64,000 nucleotides of DNA from Labia minor (Eukaryota; Arthropoda; Insecta; Dermaptera; Spongiphoridae), in the NCBI GenBank assembly GCA_963082975.1, contig OY720349.1, positions 45,427,962-45,491,961 of the forward strand, given 5' to 3'. The stretch's first letter is position 1. The number at the start of each line of letters is the position of its first letter. The notes under the pieces are model-generated. The model was not told the origin of the DNA. It ran no database searches and saw only the letters and a list, made by a program, of their open reading frames with translations. Shown piece after piece: positions 39,948-51,259 of the stretch. The position numbers and the translations under genes were made by a program.

Positions 39948-41176
39948 TCGATGACTCTGGGAGACGATTTGGAGTATTTGTGAGATTAATATTGTTCGCA
40001 ACATTTATAGGCCAAAAGAAGATGAGGTCACAGGGGGATGGCGGAGATGGCATAATGAGATATAATGTCCAGATATAGTTAAGGTTATAAAATCAAGAAG
40101 GCTGGGATGGGAAGGGGACGTGGTTGGAATTGGAGAAACTAGAAATTGGGAGAAACCGATTGGGAAACATCCGGTAGAGGACCAAGGACCAAGGTGGGTG
40201 GACAATGAAGGAAGGGACATGGGATGATAATTAACAAACAAGTGCATCTAAACTTGGCATTGGGATGGATTTGAACCCTTTTTTAGGCAAACAAATAACC
40301 GATAGGAACTTGGTCTCCTTTTTAACAGGTATGTTTTGGATTAGATATATTTTACAAGAAAACAAATACATGTCTTATCTACTTATACTGATTGAAACAA
40401 AATGGATGAAAATCTTTTACATACAGACTTTCAACCAAATACTATGTATCACTCGGGGGTACAGGGGGCGGAGCCCCCGTCTAGGTGTGAAGAGCGCCGA
40501 AGGCGCTCGGAGCAGCTAGTTATTTATATTTTTATTATTAACTAGTTGCTCCGAGCGTTATTTATATTTTTATTATTAACTAGTTGCTCCGAGCGCCTTC
40601 GGCGCTCTTCATTCCTAGACGGGGGCTCCCACCCCTGTACCCCCGAGTGATACATAGTATTTGGTTGAAAGTCTGTATGTAAAAGGTTTTCATCCATTTT
40701 GTTTCAATCAGTATAAGTGATTAAGACATTTATTTGTTTTCTTGTAAAATATATGTATTTTAATTTAATCAGAAAATTAATTATATATTATTATTGTATA
40801 TGTTATATTTATCTAACTCTGTGTCTCTACAGTTTTCGAAAGTTCTTAGCCGCAGCATCCACATTTCTCTAAACGTCCCTATCCTGAGCTACACCCAAAT
40901 CCTACCCTGTCCCATCTCTCCCATGTCCCTTCCTTCATTGTCCACCCACCTTGGTCCTTGGTCTTCTACCGGATGTTTCCCAATCCTTCCCATCCCTCCC
41001 TTCTCGATTTTATAACCTTAACTATATCTGGACATTATTCCACGTTATGCCATCTCCGCCATCCCCCTGTGACCTTATCTTCCTTTGGCCTATAAATGCT
41101 GCGAACAATACTAATCTCACAAATACTCTAAATCTACTCTCGTCTCCCAGGGTCATCGATAGGGTGACCAAACGTC
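39930..41176. repeat. Large inverted duplication: LINE tail plus facing Helitron 3' ends
   Basis: The left arm (39930-40519) and right arm (40580-41176) are imperfect inverted copies. Each arm, read inwards, carries the end of the TAGGGTGACC MITE, LINE-derived sequence with ACCAAGGTGGGTGGACAATG, a shared 3' region (CTGATTGAAACAAAATGGATG) and a GC-rich end: GGGGGCGGAGCCCCC in the left arm (altered in the right), the hairpin GAGCGCCGAAGGCGCTC, then seven bases and CTAG followed by T. That hairpin plus CTRR-T is the signature of a Helitron 3' terminus. The arms differ in the middle: the right has a LINE tail segment (AAGAACTTTCG) that the left lacks. The loop (40520-40595) is two identical 38-bp units, the second running into the right arm. 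Confidence 0.85.
40020..40215 (+). mobile_element. LINE tail, left arm of the palindrome
   Basis: GC-richer than its surroundings, with GGATGGGAAGG, GATTGGGAAACATCCGG and CAAGGTGGGTGGACAATG. The last encodes the R-T-R-W-V-D-N-type motif of LINE polyprotein tails in other copies; here the frame is broken. Confidence 0.65.
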
Positions 41177-41335
41177 CAAGTGTTCCTATTCTAATCTATA
41201 ACCACCCAACTCCTACCCTCTCTCATCTCTCTCATATCGCTTCCTACATTGTCCATTGGTCTTCCAAGCGGACGTTTCCCACAATCGGTCTCCCCACCAA
41301 TATATTTTTTCTTAATAAATTAAATAATTCTGATA
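40820..41335 (-). mobile_element. LINE tails in the right arm and beyond
   Basis: The minus strand has two consecutive LINE-tail segments. 41335-41172 reads GKRPLGRPMDNVGSDMREM up to NRNTW and stops at the MITE end. 41160-40820 repeats the tail and ends with AAGAACTTTCG. Stops are present in both. The nesting shows a MITE end joined to LINE sequence on both sides. Confidence 0.7.
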
Positions 41336-41339
41336 AAGT

Positions 41340-42650
41340 TTAATTGGCATTAATATTCATTTATCGGCAGGTTCTTTAAACAGATGTAGACATCGAAAGA
41401 GCACAGATATTTACATAAATTCTTATTAAAGGTTTTATATCAAACATTAATTGCTATTTGTTTTTTTAATATATAAATTGAATAATCATGTTTAATAGAA
41501 TAATTAATTTATATAATATACAATATATTTTAAGAGACTTGGGAGTGGATAAAATTTTTAATTAAAATTAAAGAATTAAAAAAAACTGAAAAACCTTTAT
41601 TAAAGAAATTTTATATTCTAATTTAATTTTATATACATATACAATTATTATTTTTAAAACTGGAATGTTCACAATAATTTGATAATTTAATAAATAAAAT
41701 TGATATGATAAGAATACGGTGGGAATATTTATTAAAATCTAGTATTTGTAAAAATAATATATATATAGTTTTTTATTCAATTCTTATCACTTTTAATTAA
41801 AAAAAGATTAAAACAAAAAAAAATGATAAAAATTGGATTAATACTTCTTATACATATTTCATTTAACAAAAAGGAACCTAGTTTAATTTGGGTATAAATA
41901 AAGATAACAACAAGAAATAACAGTTTAACAATTATAAATGGAATGATTTCATATAATACTAAAATATTTAAATAGATAATTAATGCATCTCTTATATAAG
42001 AATTTTCAAATTTTGTATTTCATTTAAATTTAGAAATTTTAATTAATTAAGAGTTATATATATATATATATATATTTGAACTAATAAAACTTTTTAAAGA
42101 ATGTATTATACTTAAAAAAATGTTTGTTTTTCTTTTCAATTTTTCCCACTTGTCAAGAAGAGATTTTTCTTTTTATTAGTAAAATAAATAATAAAAAATA
42201 TTTTTTTTTCTAATCGTGTTTTATCTCTTCATAACATGGTCCCTAATATTCACAGTCTAAATTCGTGAAGTTTTCAATTTATGATATACATATACAATCA
42301 CTTATATTACAAGTTCCAATCCAATAATTACAATAATTACAATAGATATAATGATGTTTATTATTGTTTTTAAAGAAATTTAATAATGAATATAAAATTA
42401 GAAAAAGGGGGTTTGTCTTATTCTATCATTGTTATTTCAAAGTATAAAATTTTATTTATAATAAACATTACCATATATATAGATATATTTCCTATTTAAA
42501 AAAAATGTCAAGATAATATCTATTACAAATAATTTCTTAATTTTTTAATCAAATATTATTTCTAATACCTATTTTATTATCCTTATATTTAAAATAATTA
42601 TTAAAAATAAGTCAAATACCCTTTAATATAAAAATTTAATATTTAAAAAA

Positions 42651-42681
<31 letters not shown>

Positions 42682-43490
42682 CTTAATCTCAATATCAACT
42701 ATAATTGATTAATATCATTTTATTTAATGTGAATAGATGTAGAAATTAGACTGCTTCGTTTTTTTATATACTTCAATTATATTATATTATATTTATAAGC
42801 GTTTACAATAGCAATTTAATTTCTATACCTATTCTAATATCTAGAGAAAATAACCCCAACAATCTACAGATATTCTAAGAAAATTATTTATTAAGTAATT
42901 ATTTTCAAAATTAAATGCAGAACCAAAATACTCGTAAAAAAAATAATATCTACCAGAAAATGTGAATAAATTTTTTTTCTTCTAAATATTCTTATAAAAT
43001 TATTTGATCAATGAAAATAATGATTTCATTTATTAAACTATATATTTATAATACTTCTTTTTCAAATTTACATTTTGTGAATGAAAATAATTATACTTTA
43101 ATAATGATTTTACATTTGATTGGAATATAAATGGTTAAAAATTAGATCTTTAAAATAAATAAATAAATAAATTTTCATAAAGGAACTTAAATTCGATTGG
43201 ATTTTAACCAACAATTTATTTTTATTTTATTTTTTTGATAAATACCAGATTTTTTTTCAACATTACTTACATGAATTCCTAAATGATGACAATAATTTTT
43301 TTTAAAAATTAATTTAAAAAATTGAGATTATGTATAAAATAATTCTATTTTTGGAAGAATATCATTTATAAAAATAAAGTATTGCTAGTATCCTATTATT
43401 ATTAATAATATTTTTAGTTGGAATGTGAATCGTTTGAAATAATTAATTTTACTAACTAAAATATGAAACTCTTCACATTTTTATAAATAT
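41340..43490. other. AT-rich intergenic DNA downstream of the C14orf119-type gene
   Basis: No gene or repeat family is recognised. TA-rich microsatellites are at about 42056-42077 and 42653-42681. The C14orf119-type 3' UTR should occupy the right end (transcription is leftwards). Confidence 0.6.
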
Positions 43491-43904
43491 TTAATTATTT
43501 TCTTCCACTTGAGTATTAACAGGACTGGCTACCTTTGTTTCATCATTCTCCTCCTCAGAATTTCCTGTAGACATTGAACGTAACTTTTCTTCAAATTTTG
43601 CAACAAATTCAGGATCTGCTGATTTAATTTCGTTAATTAAATGATCCAATTCGACATGACCCCATTGTTGACTCCATTCACGAAATAATTTTACTCTACA
43701 TTGGAAGAGACTAGGGGGTCGACCGTCTTGTGTTTGCAGGCCAGCAAAACTGTCGACTAGGCCGTTAACAGCTGCAACCCCGTCTGGAGCGAATCGGTGA
43801 GCAAGTATAGGAACAAAATCACCTCGTTGGAGTTCACTCCACTCGTTGAACCATTGCATTACATATCGGAGTTGTTCTTGCGTTGTATACACAGGTGCAG
43901 CCAT
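43491..43904 (-). CDS. C14orf119-family protein of unknown function
   Basis: A single coding exon of 137 residues. The frame is open to 43925, but the extra upstream codons begin with TTG and lie just after a splice acceptor (TTTTTTCCAG), so the ATG at 43904 (MAAPVYTTQEQ) is taken as the start and the acceptor implies a non-coding 5' exon. Seen: TTQEQLRYVMQWFNEWSELQ, then RPPSLFQCRVKLFREW, WSQQWGHVELDHLINEI and a DPEFVAKFEEKL block. These match the conserved core of human C14orf119 (helical, W-rich, PPS-F-C, W--GW, EPDFVAKF). The last 27 residues are acidic and unconserved. The family has no established biochemical role that I know. Not membrane-bound and no signal peptide. Confidence 0.85.
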   Translation of the reverse strand: MAAPVYTTQEQLRYVMQWFNEWSELQRGDFVPILAHRFAPDGVAAVNGLVDSFAGLQTQDGRPPSLFQCRVKLFREWSQQWGHVELDHLINEIKSADPEFVAKFEEKLRSMSTGNSEEENDETKVASPVNTQVEENN

Positions 43905-44652
43905 AATGAAAAACGAAATCAACAACTGGAAAAAAACATAATTAGTTGAAATTGTTTTAAATTAGCAAACAATTTGTTGGATTAAATTACATTCAATTAA
44001 AATTTATAAGTGAAATATTTATCAATGAATTCTCATTTGAGTGATTACAAGTTTAACAGTGAATTCATTAAGATAAAATGTTACGTTAAATTATATAAAA
44101 TATTAAAACAAACAAAAGATAAAATTAGCATATTGTTATCAAAAATTTAGTGACATAATTTTTGACGTAAACAGATTCTTTCATTATCTTAAATCTATAT
44201 TATAAAATAAAAAAATGCCAATTGATAATTTTATTCAGATTAAAAATTAAAACCATTCGTTAATAATTCGTGAATATTATTAATATATGGATTTTTATTC
44301 TTTAACTTTGATTACTTAAATATAAAATGTTAAAATACTTAAATTACATAAAACATTAAAATAATAATATAATATAAATATAAAAAAAACTATAAAAAAA
44401 TTTTGAAAAATTGGACAAAGACACATAGTCTTTGACGTATAGAGATTCTTTGATGATCTCAAAAGGTATTTTATAAAATCAAAAAAAAAAGTCTGATTGA
44501 TAACCTTAATCTGGTTAATAGATAAAACATCTTGTTATAAATTGACTAATACTATATGTGTATATATATATGTATATTATATTTTTTTCATTTTCTTTTA
44601 TTTTCTGCATATATAATAAAATAGGTTAAATTCAATTTATTTATTATTTATA

Positions 44653-44689
<37 letters not shown>

Positions 44690-47600
44690 AGTATTGTTAC
44701 TTAGTGGAAATAAAGACAAAACTTTCTAAGAGTGAAATTGATCTTAAAAAGGAAATCTCAATTAAATGAAAAGGGGATTTGTAGGTTAATATTTAAAGAT
44801 GATTAAATATTATCAAATAAATTTTATTTTAATTTTCATTAATCCTCAAATTATTGATTATTTAAACAATTATTTATAATTTAAACTATTATTTAAAGTG
44901 AAATAATAATCAAAAAATAATAATATAAAAATATGCAAATAAACATGGTATACTTGATAATTTTATATTAATTGATAAAAATACTCACATTAACTTTAAA
45001 TAATATTTTATCTTGATTTACTTATCTTGTAATTAGATAAGAAATGATTAGAAACAATTTAATTATAAATTATAACGGTATTAATATCAAAGGAGGATAA
45101 TAAACTTTGGGTTCATTCATTGATTGGAGAGTAGATTTAATTTGCATTGCTATCATCACGGATGATTAATTCTTCTTATTTGAAAAGCCCGCAATTTATT
45201 TTGCAAAACCAACTTCATAAGGAATGCCACATTGTGACATCTATGAATTGAAGGCAAATTCAAACAAAATAAGTGGGAAATTTTAATTATTTCTTAAATA
45301 TTAGATTTTCTATAGTGGTTTCACATATATAAAAATTAAGTAACTCATTTATTAATTTTTATTAAGAGTGAATAAAGTACTTCATATATTAAGTTATCTT
45401 TAATAACTTTGAATATATACTCTTTTTAAGTTAATAAATATTTTCATAAATTATTTTAATTTCTATTATTATTAAGTTTGTATATATATGCTATTTGCTT
45501 AGAATGAAGAGGGAGAACTCTTCAAAATAATTATATAGTGTATTAAGTATAAGTATTCTATATTTTTAAGATTTAAATTTATGAAAATATTTATTATATT
45601 TATTTCAATTAATAAATCATAAAGTCCTTTGTTCGTTTAAGTTTAAATTGTATAAGACACAACTTCTAGAAATTCAATTTTTTATTGTTCTAAAATTATT
45701 AATATGTTAAAGTTTTAATTAACTAATCATAAATATTTTCAGAAATATACAGTACTGTACATTATTTCTTCCATTTTTGATAAAAAAATGTGTGTGTTTA
45801 TTCTCTAACTTTAACAAATAGCTGTTGAGTCAATAATTACAATTTTTTGAAGGAAACCATTTTTATATTTATATGAAATAAATAAAAGCATTATTAATTG
45901 AAATTTGAACTAATACATTTATCGATCGATATTCTTTCTTAAGAGATTTATTATAAATATCAATTTGGTTTCAATTTTTGGAATTTAAGAATTTCCAAAA
46001 AATAATGATAAGAAAATTTTGAATTATTTATTGAAACTAATAAGTCCTAATAGTTCTAATAGTTCCTAGACATTACATAAGAAGACGAAGAAGATAAGTG
46101 GAATATAGATATGTTAGTATTTTAATAAAAAATGAAAAAGCTGAAATTAAAAAAATACATTTTTACAATAACTTATCTATATCACCCTTCTTTCTTATAA
46201 TAAATACAATTGCTTGTAAAAGTGACATCAAGTTGACTTTTGTTGAGTAAAAAAAAGAGAAAAAAAATGAGAAAGAAGTTAGTAAAGTATCCCCTACCCT
46301 TGGATCCTCAACCCATTGACCCCATGAAAAGAGGAAATTGCATTTGGTTGGAATATATAGAAAGAGATAGAAAGAGAGAAAGAGAGAGAGACCATGCATT
46401 CTGTTGGATGAGGACGCTTTTTCTCTTTCTATTCTGAAATGATTTTTCCTTTCCATATAGGCGGGGAATGTAGGAGATGAATTTCCCCCTTGGAGTCTCT
46501 GGAGATTTCACGACCCTTTCGCTATATATATATTCCTCTATATCTGGGATGACCATTTAAAAGTGAGAGGGAAATAGAGGAAAAAGAATAAATGGACTAG
46601 CAGACATATATATGTATGGATTATATATTCATTTCCATTTTAAAAAATTTCCATTTCATCTGTTCATTTATCATTATTCGAAATTTAATTATTAATAAAA
46701 AAATTCTTAAATTTTTTAACATATAGAGTATTTCTAAAAATTATATACAAATATTAGGTCTCTGAGGTTTTTTATCACTAAACTAGGTGATGTTGATACG
46801 TAGAGCATATTGTCTCAAACCAACATTCGTTTAAAAGGAGACATTTCAACTTACATTTTTTTCTAAATAGATTTCTAATTCATTGGGCTTGCAAAAAAAA
46901 TATTCATTTGAAAATCTGTGAAATATTACTATAAAATAGGTATAAAAACATTATAAAGTAACATGCTGAAAAATTTGTGAAATGTTCAGATCCAGAAGTG
47001 GTTATGAACCAGTCGAACCAGTCACTCCAAAAGTCGATAGCAAGGCTAGAAGATTGATTTTTGGTAAAATAGTGACTAAAAACTGCCAACGGTTATTTAT
47101 ATGATTTATTAAAGTGAATAAAGTGTATAATATGAATAATCTCTAAATTGTATTGAGATTTTATTATTGTCTTATTAATTTAATCAAGAGAATGTATATA
47201 TATATTTAAATTTAATATATTTATTCTACAAACTATATTTTATATTATTCATAAAGATTCATACCCAAGTAAAATTTTTTTTTAAGGTTTGAAATGTTTC
47301 GTCTTTTTTTATAAATGGTTTATTTCAACTTTTCGGGCTAAATCTTGAGAAAATTTTGTTTGAGTTATTTGGGTCTTAAATTCTGATAAAGTTCAACAAT
47401 TCTGATCCAACTTAAAAGTCTTTTGATAGGTTATTTTCTTAACAAATTTTAATTTAAACTAATACTAAAATAAAAATAAACAATTGAAGTAGAAAAATCA
47501 ACTATGTTACAATCATATTTTAAAAAGCTAGGATTTATAGGAAACTGAAAATTGGGAAATAAAACTTTTCAATTAAAAAAAAACAAAATTTTATCTCCTA

Positions 47601-48960
47601 TTTATTTGCATTTTTTTTTTGGTTACTAAAGATACTTAATTATCTTGGCATTTATTACTTAGAATTAACTTAAGAAATGACTTCTTATATATATCCCAAG
47701 ATATTAATAAATATTAATTAATTATTTTATTATTCATCTGGAGACAGTTATAGAATTAATTTTTGTTAAGGTTAGAGGAATGTTTTTATTTCATATGTAT
47801 TTTGTAAAGTTAGGTGTTAATTAAAAGGGTAATGGCGGAAATGACATTTCTCTTCTGATAATCAAGATATCGTGATGTATTTTACGACTGTTGAAAGGGA
47901 GTAGAAGTGGTGATGGTGGTATGACAGAATAGACAGAGAGGGAGAGAGGAGAATGGCGTGGGAGGGAGGAATATATTCTTCTATAGGGTAGCAAGTAAAG
48001 GAGAGAATATTAATCATGAAGCAAGCACACGCGAGATCACTTTTGCATATTAAATCACACACAAGGAGACTTGATATAGACGAAGACAATTGGGAATTTG
48101 GGAATTGGTTCATTTCATCGTCAGCGTCCTCAAGTTCTCCGTCTGGTATATTAACCCTACATTCAGACTCTTTCATTACCTACAGTCGATTGGATTAAAA
48201 TTGACAAATGTACAAATTAAGATTTAAAAGAAAAAAACAATATTAATTTAATAAGATACTATTTTAACATATTTCTTTTTGGTTTTATTTACGCATGAAA
48301 TTTTTACGGTAACACTATTCGGGATGGGGTATTATGGTATTTTAATTATCAATACATCTTTCTTATTGTATTATTAACAAAATAAAGTATTATAATTATA
48401 AATTTTTAATTTATAGAAAATAGAATTAGACTATTTTTTTTCATTTATTATAGAGAATATTCAAGAGCTAATATAAATGTAATTTATATTTAGTATGTTG
48501 ATATATTAAATGTGTAAATTATAAATTAATAGAACAGTTGGAAGATGAGTCTGTTCTTCATTTAATTTCAAGTTACAAATGAATTTGTTTTTATATCCCT
48601 GAACGATGGCCATCAAGAGAAATGAAATAACTCAAACCTCTCTAAAGATATACTTGCTATCTTTCTCTCTCTCTCTCTCTTGCTCCCTGTCCATTACAAC
48701 TCAGCTCATGAATTATTATTATTTTCATTATAACTTCATTAATTACAGAAAAGATATAAATATAAATTTAATTTTCATTTTATTTATTTTTAACATATAT
48801 ATAAAATTTGTTTATTGTAAATGTTTAACGTATATAAAACATTTTTAATCAAACGAATTTAAAACAAATCAAAGTCTCATCTCAACAAATAAAAAAAAAT
48901 TGAAACATTTATGCAAAATTCATGAGAATTAACAAATAATTTACCAATATCAGTAATATT
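43905..48960. other. Gene-poor AT-rich region with scattered purine/pyrimidine patches
   Basis: No supported gene. (TA)n microsatellites are at about 44656-44684. GC-richer patches occur at 46240-46580 (with a GA-rich run at about 46364-46390), 46930-47070 and 47860-48190; a CT run is at about 48665-48681. The patches contain open frames on both strands, but these are short, biased by simple sequence and without family motifs. They could be distal promoters or non-coding exons. Confidence 0.5.
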
Positions 48961-48965
48961 TTTAA

Positions 48966-49215
48966 TCTATATATACTATAATATATAGTATTATTGTTTA
49001 TAAAAGGGTTTTTGTCTGCACATTGCTCAGAACTTAAAATTTTTTGCATATCTTGACGTTTCATGACCAAAAGAATCCAAAAGTGACTTTAAAATTTTTC
49101 ATGTCCCTCAGACAGTTTGTCTGTATGTATGCTTGTCCGGAAAATTGAGACGTTATAGACTTAAAATTAGCAGAACCGATTACTATGAAGTTACAGCACA
49201 ATATTCTTACATACA
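48966..49215 (+). mobile_element. Helitron-like 5' end, copy 1
   Basis: Starts A|TCTATATATA, then TTTTTGTCTGCACATTGCTCAG, a TGCATATCTTGACGTTTCATGACC segment, TCTGTATGTATGCTTGTCCGG, and an AGCAGAACCGATTACTATGAAG block. The same sequence is at 62128-62390. The TC start after A and the TCTG/TTGTCTG stretch are typical of Helitron 5' termini. Confidence 0.6.
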
Positions 49216-49221
49216 ATTAGG

Positions 49222-49345
49222 GACACTAAAAAAGTATCGATACTTTGCTTCCAATACTATCGATACTTGTACTCGATTCCGATACTAGTACAGTATCGAT
49301 ACCCATACCACTGGTATCGGAAAAAAATATCGAATGGTACTCAGC
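49222..49345. repeat. TATCGATA-rich repeat fragment
   Basis: Contains several copies of TATCGATAC/GTATCGATA in both orientations plus GGTATCGG, the kind of internally palindromic end found in some DNA transposons. Boundaries are not definable. Confidence 0.45.
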
Positions 49346-49854
49346 GCACCTAGCAGCCACCACCCGAACCAACAAGAAGACAACGGAATATCCTCTCTCT
49401 TCTCCTGATCTTTGAGCCAAGCAGCCAACCAGCCGACGCTATTTCGGCCATTTGGTCATTTGGTCATTTCGTTGAGACGTTCTAAACAATTCGTTGAGAC
49501 CTTCCTTTCTAAACACGCCCGTTCAATCTTAATATATAAATTTAAATATATAAAATATATAAATTTAAATATATAAAATATATATATTATAAATATATAA
49601 TAATTATTATATAATATTAAGAAAAAGGAGAACTTGAGGAAGTTGGGAGAGAATAGGAATCGTTTGGAGGTGTCTCAGAACAGAGACTGTTAGAGGAATC
49701 TGATAATTTTCAAACTCTCTAGCACCACTTAGATAGATAAGTTTCTTCTGAGAGAGGAGGACAACTATGTTCTTGAAAAATTAATATAAAAGCCCATGGA
49801 AAAACTAATAAATCAATGAATTTAAATTAATACTTTTGTCATACCTTTCCTACT

Positions 49855-50213
49855 TCAATCGTGGGTGCCAATCTACTATGGAAGAACGCCCAGAAAAACG
49901 AGATGAAAAAGAATACTTCTGACACGATAAAGAGAACCATCCCTCATCGTAGCCCATGAACGACCTTTAAGGTATGGCAACCTTGATAGGTTCCTTCTCG
50001 AATAATATCTCGCCATCATTGAAGTATGGTTAACCCAATCACCATCCCCCCAATTACCAAAAGATTAATTGTATAGTGATGGAATCATTTCACCAACCCT
50101 GAAACCAGGATCAAAGTCCCTACTGCTCCTACCAAAGGTCAAGGGCTGCTTCTGACCAGATGGAATGGATGATTGTTATGGACCTGCACATGGGTTGAAT
50201 TGTGTGTGATCAT
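49855..50213 (-). pseudogene. cox3: NUMT: 5' part of mitochondrial cox3
   Basis: On the minus strand from ATG at 50213, about 119 codons of cytochrome c oxidase subunit III: NNHPFHLV, then GLVKWFHHY, QWWRDIIREGTYQG, LRWGM and [13 protein letters not shown], ending at APTIEVG where homology stops. It is open only if TGA is read as Trp (four or more positions: PWPL, KWFH, QWWR, LRWG), so it cannot be a nuclear gene. AGA falls where Ser is expected (FFHSSLAPT). No frameshifts are seen, which suggests a young insertion. It is clearly GC-richer than flanking DNA. The 3' half of cox3 is missing. Confidence 0.93.
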
Positions 50214-50217
50214 AATT

Positions 50218-50378
50218 TTAATGAATCACTTCCTTAGCATACAAAGTTCTTAAGATTGCAAAAACGTAAGACTGAATAACAGAAACGGCCAATTCTAGTC
50301 TTAATAAAGCTATTTGAACCAACACCAAGCCCCCTACCAATAAGGTTCTTAAGCTGGCTCCCGTGTTCCCAAGAAATA
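50218..50378 (-). pseudogene. atp6: NUMT: 3' end of mitochondrial atp6
   Basis: Minus strand, upstream of cox3 by four bases, as in an intact mitochondrial atp6-cox3 junction. It encodes the C-terminus of ATP synthase subunit a: LGNTGASL, then [16 protein letters not shown] and LYAKEVIH before TAA at 50218-50220. AGA codons sit at expected Ser positions (VFAILST). The left part of the gene is missing; homology stops near 50378. Confidence 0.9.
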
Positions 50379-50702
50379 AATGTTTATTTTTATAAAATGT
50401 CTCAAGTCTCTAACTTTAGATTTCCTTAAAATTCATTATCATTAAAATTGTTCAATATATCATTGAAAATGAAATATCAAAATAAAATGATTAAGGAATA
50501 TCATTCATCCATAAGAAAATCATAATTTACTAAAGAATTAAATTAAAATTTAAATAAGAACACAAAAAGAAATGAATGTTTTAATATACTGATGAAAATG
50601 AAAATCTATTACATGCAGAGAGATCTAGGAACTTAGGGCGCCACAGCTACTATAATATAAAAATTATCTAGGTCATTTATATTCACTTTCTGCCTGTCTG
50701 TC

Positions 50703-51073
50703 CAGGGCCGGCCCTAGAGCCGAGCCAGTAAGGCCATGGCTCGGGGCGCTTGGCTGGCAGGGGCGCCATTATAAAAAAAAAATTAATCCTTCGCAAGATA
50801 TCAGGGCTTATAAGACTTAATAGTAAATAAAAAATTATGGTACGCAATAAAAAAATTGCGTTTATTTAAAATAAGTAGTAAATTATTACATTTTTAAAAA
50901 TATAATGTTGATATCATACCAAGATATCTCCTTTTTAGGAAGATAAATAAAAATATTTTTTTAATAACAAACAAAAATTTTTTAGTTGATTCTTTTTTTT
51001 TTGCTTGTTAAAACATATGGGGCGAACTTTAGACCCTTGGCCTAGGGCGCCATAAGAGCTCGGGCCGTGCCTG
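50703..51073. mobile_element. hAT-type MITE with 8-bp target duplication
   Basis: A 371-bp element with ends CAGGGCCGGCCCTAGAGC and, inverted, CAGGCACGGCCCGAGCTC, flanked by TGTCTGTC at 50695-50702 and 51074-51081. Subterminal GGGGCGC / GCGCCA words repeat near each end. No coding capacity. It lies next to a LINE tail. Confidence 0.88.
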
Positions 51074-51081
51074 TGTCTGTC

Positions 51082-51256
51082 TCTGTGGCTCTCGAACTCT
51101 AAAGTTCTTAGCCGCAACAACCATATTTCTCCAAGTACACCTGTCCTGAGCTACACCCACCCTATTTTCTTCTATTTCTTTCACGTCACTTTCTATATTG
51201 TCCAATATTAACGTTTCCCAATCGGTTTCCCCACAAATATATTTTTCGCTAGTCAA
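51082..51256 (-). mobile_element. LINE 3' tail
   Basis: The minus strand is open for 75 codons and reads GETDWETLILDNIESDVKEI, then VAQDRCTWRNMVVAAKNFRV. This is the best-preserved version of the V-A-Q-D-R--W---V-AAKNFRV tail shared by all LINE copies here. Upstream (5') parts of the element are missing. Confidence 0.75.
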
Positions 51257-51259
51257 ACA

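Larger units (their letters stand above)
49640..50600 (+). repeat. Dispersed repeat that hosts the NUMT
   Basis: The flanks 49660-49850 and 50385-50540 are homologous, in the same order and orientation, to 63411-63590 and 63625-63770. Shared words include CTAGCACCAC, AATTTAAATTAATACT and TGTCTCAAGTCTCT. In the 63-kb copy the two flanks are separated by only a few tens of bases of AT-rich sequence. The segment 50548-50600 also matches the Helitron 3' region at about 60988-61040. Confidence 0.75.

Noticed and set aside
40005..41343. Several 70-130 codon open frames on both strands
   Set aside because: All are shadow frames of decayed LINE tails in the palindrome; their Pro/Ser-rich composition is the antisense of G/A-rich LINE DNA.
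46163..46556. Open frames of 65-97 codons on both strands
   Set aside because: They read through a GA-rich simple repeat (RDRKRERERD and its antisense SLSLFLSL) and so are low-complexity artefacts.
49855..50378. Contaminating mitochondrial contig end
   Set aside because: Both sides continue into a nuclear repeat that is also present without the insert at 63.4-63.8 kb, so a NUMT is more likely.
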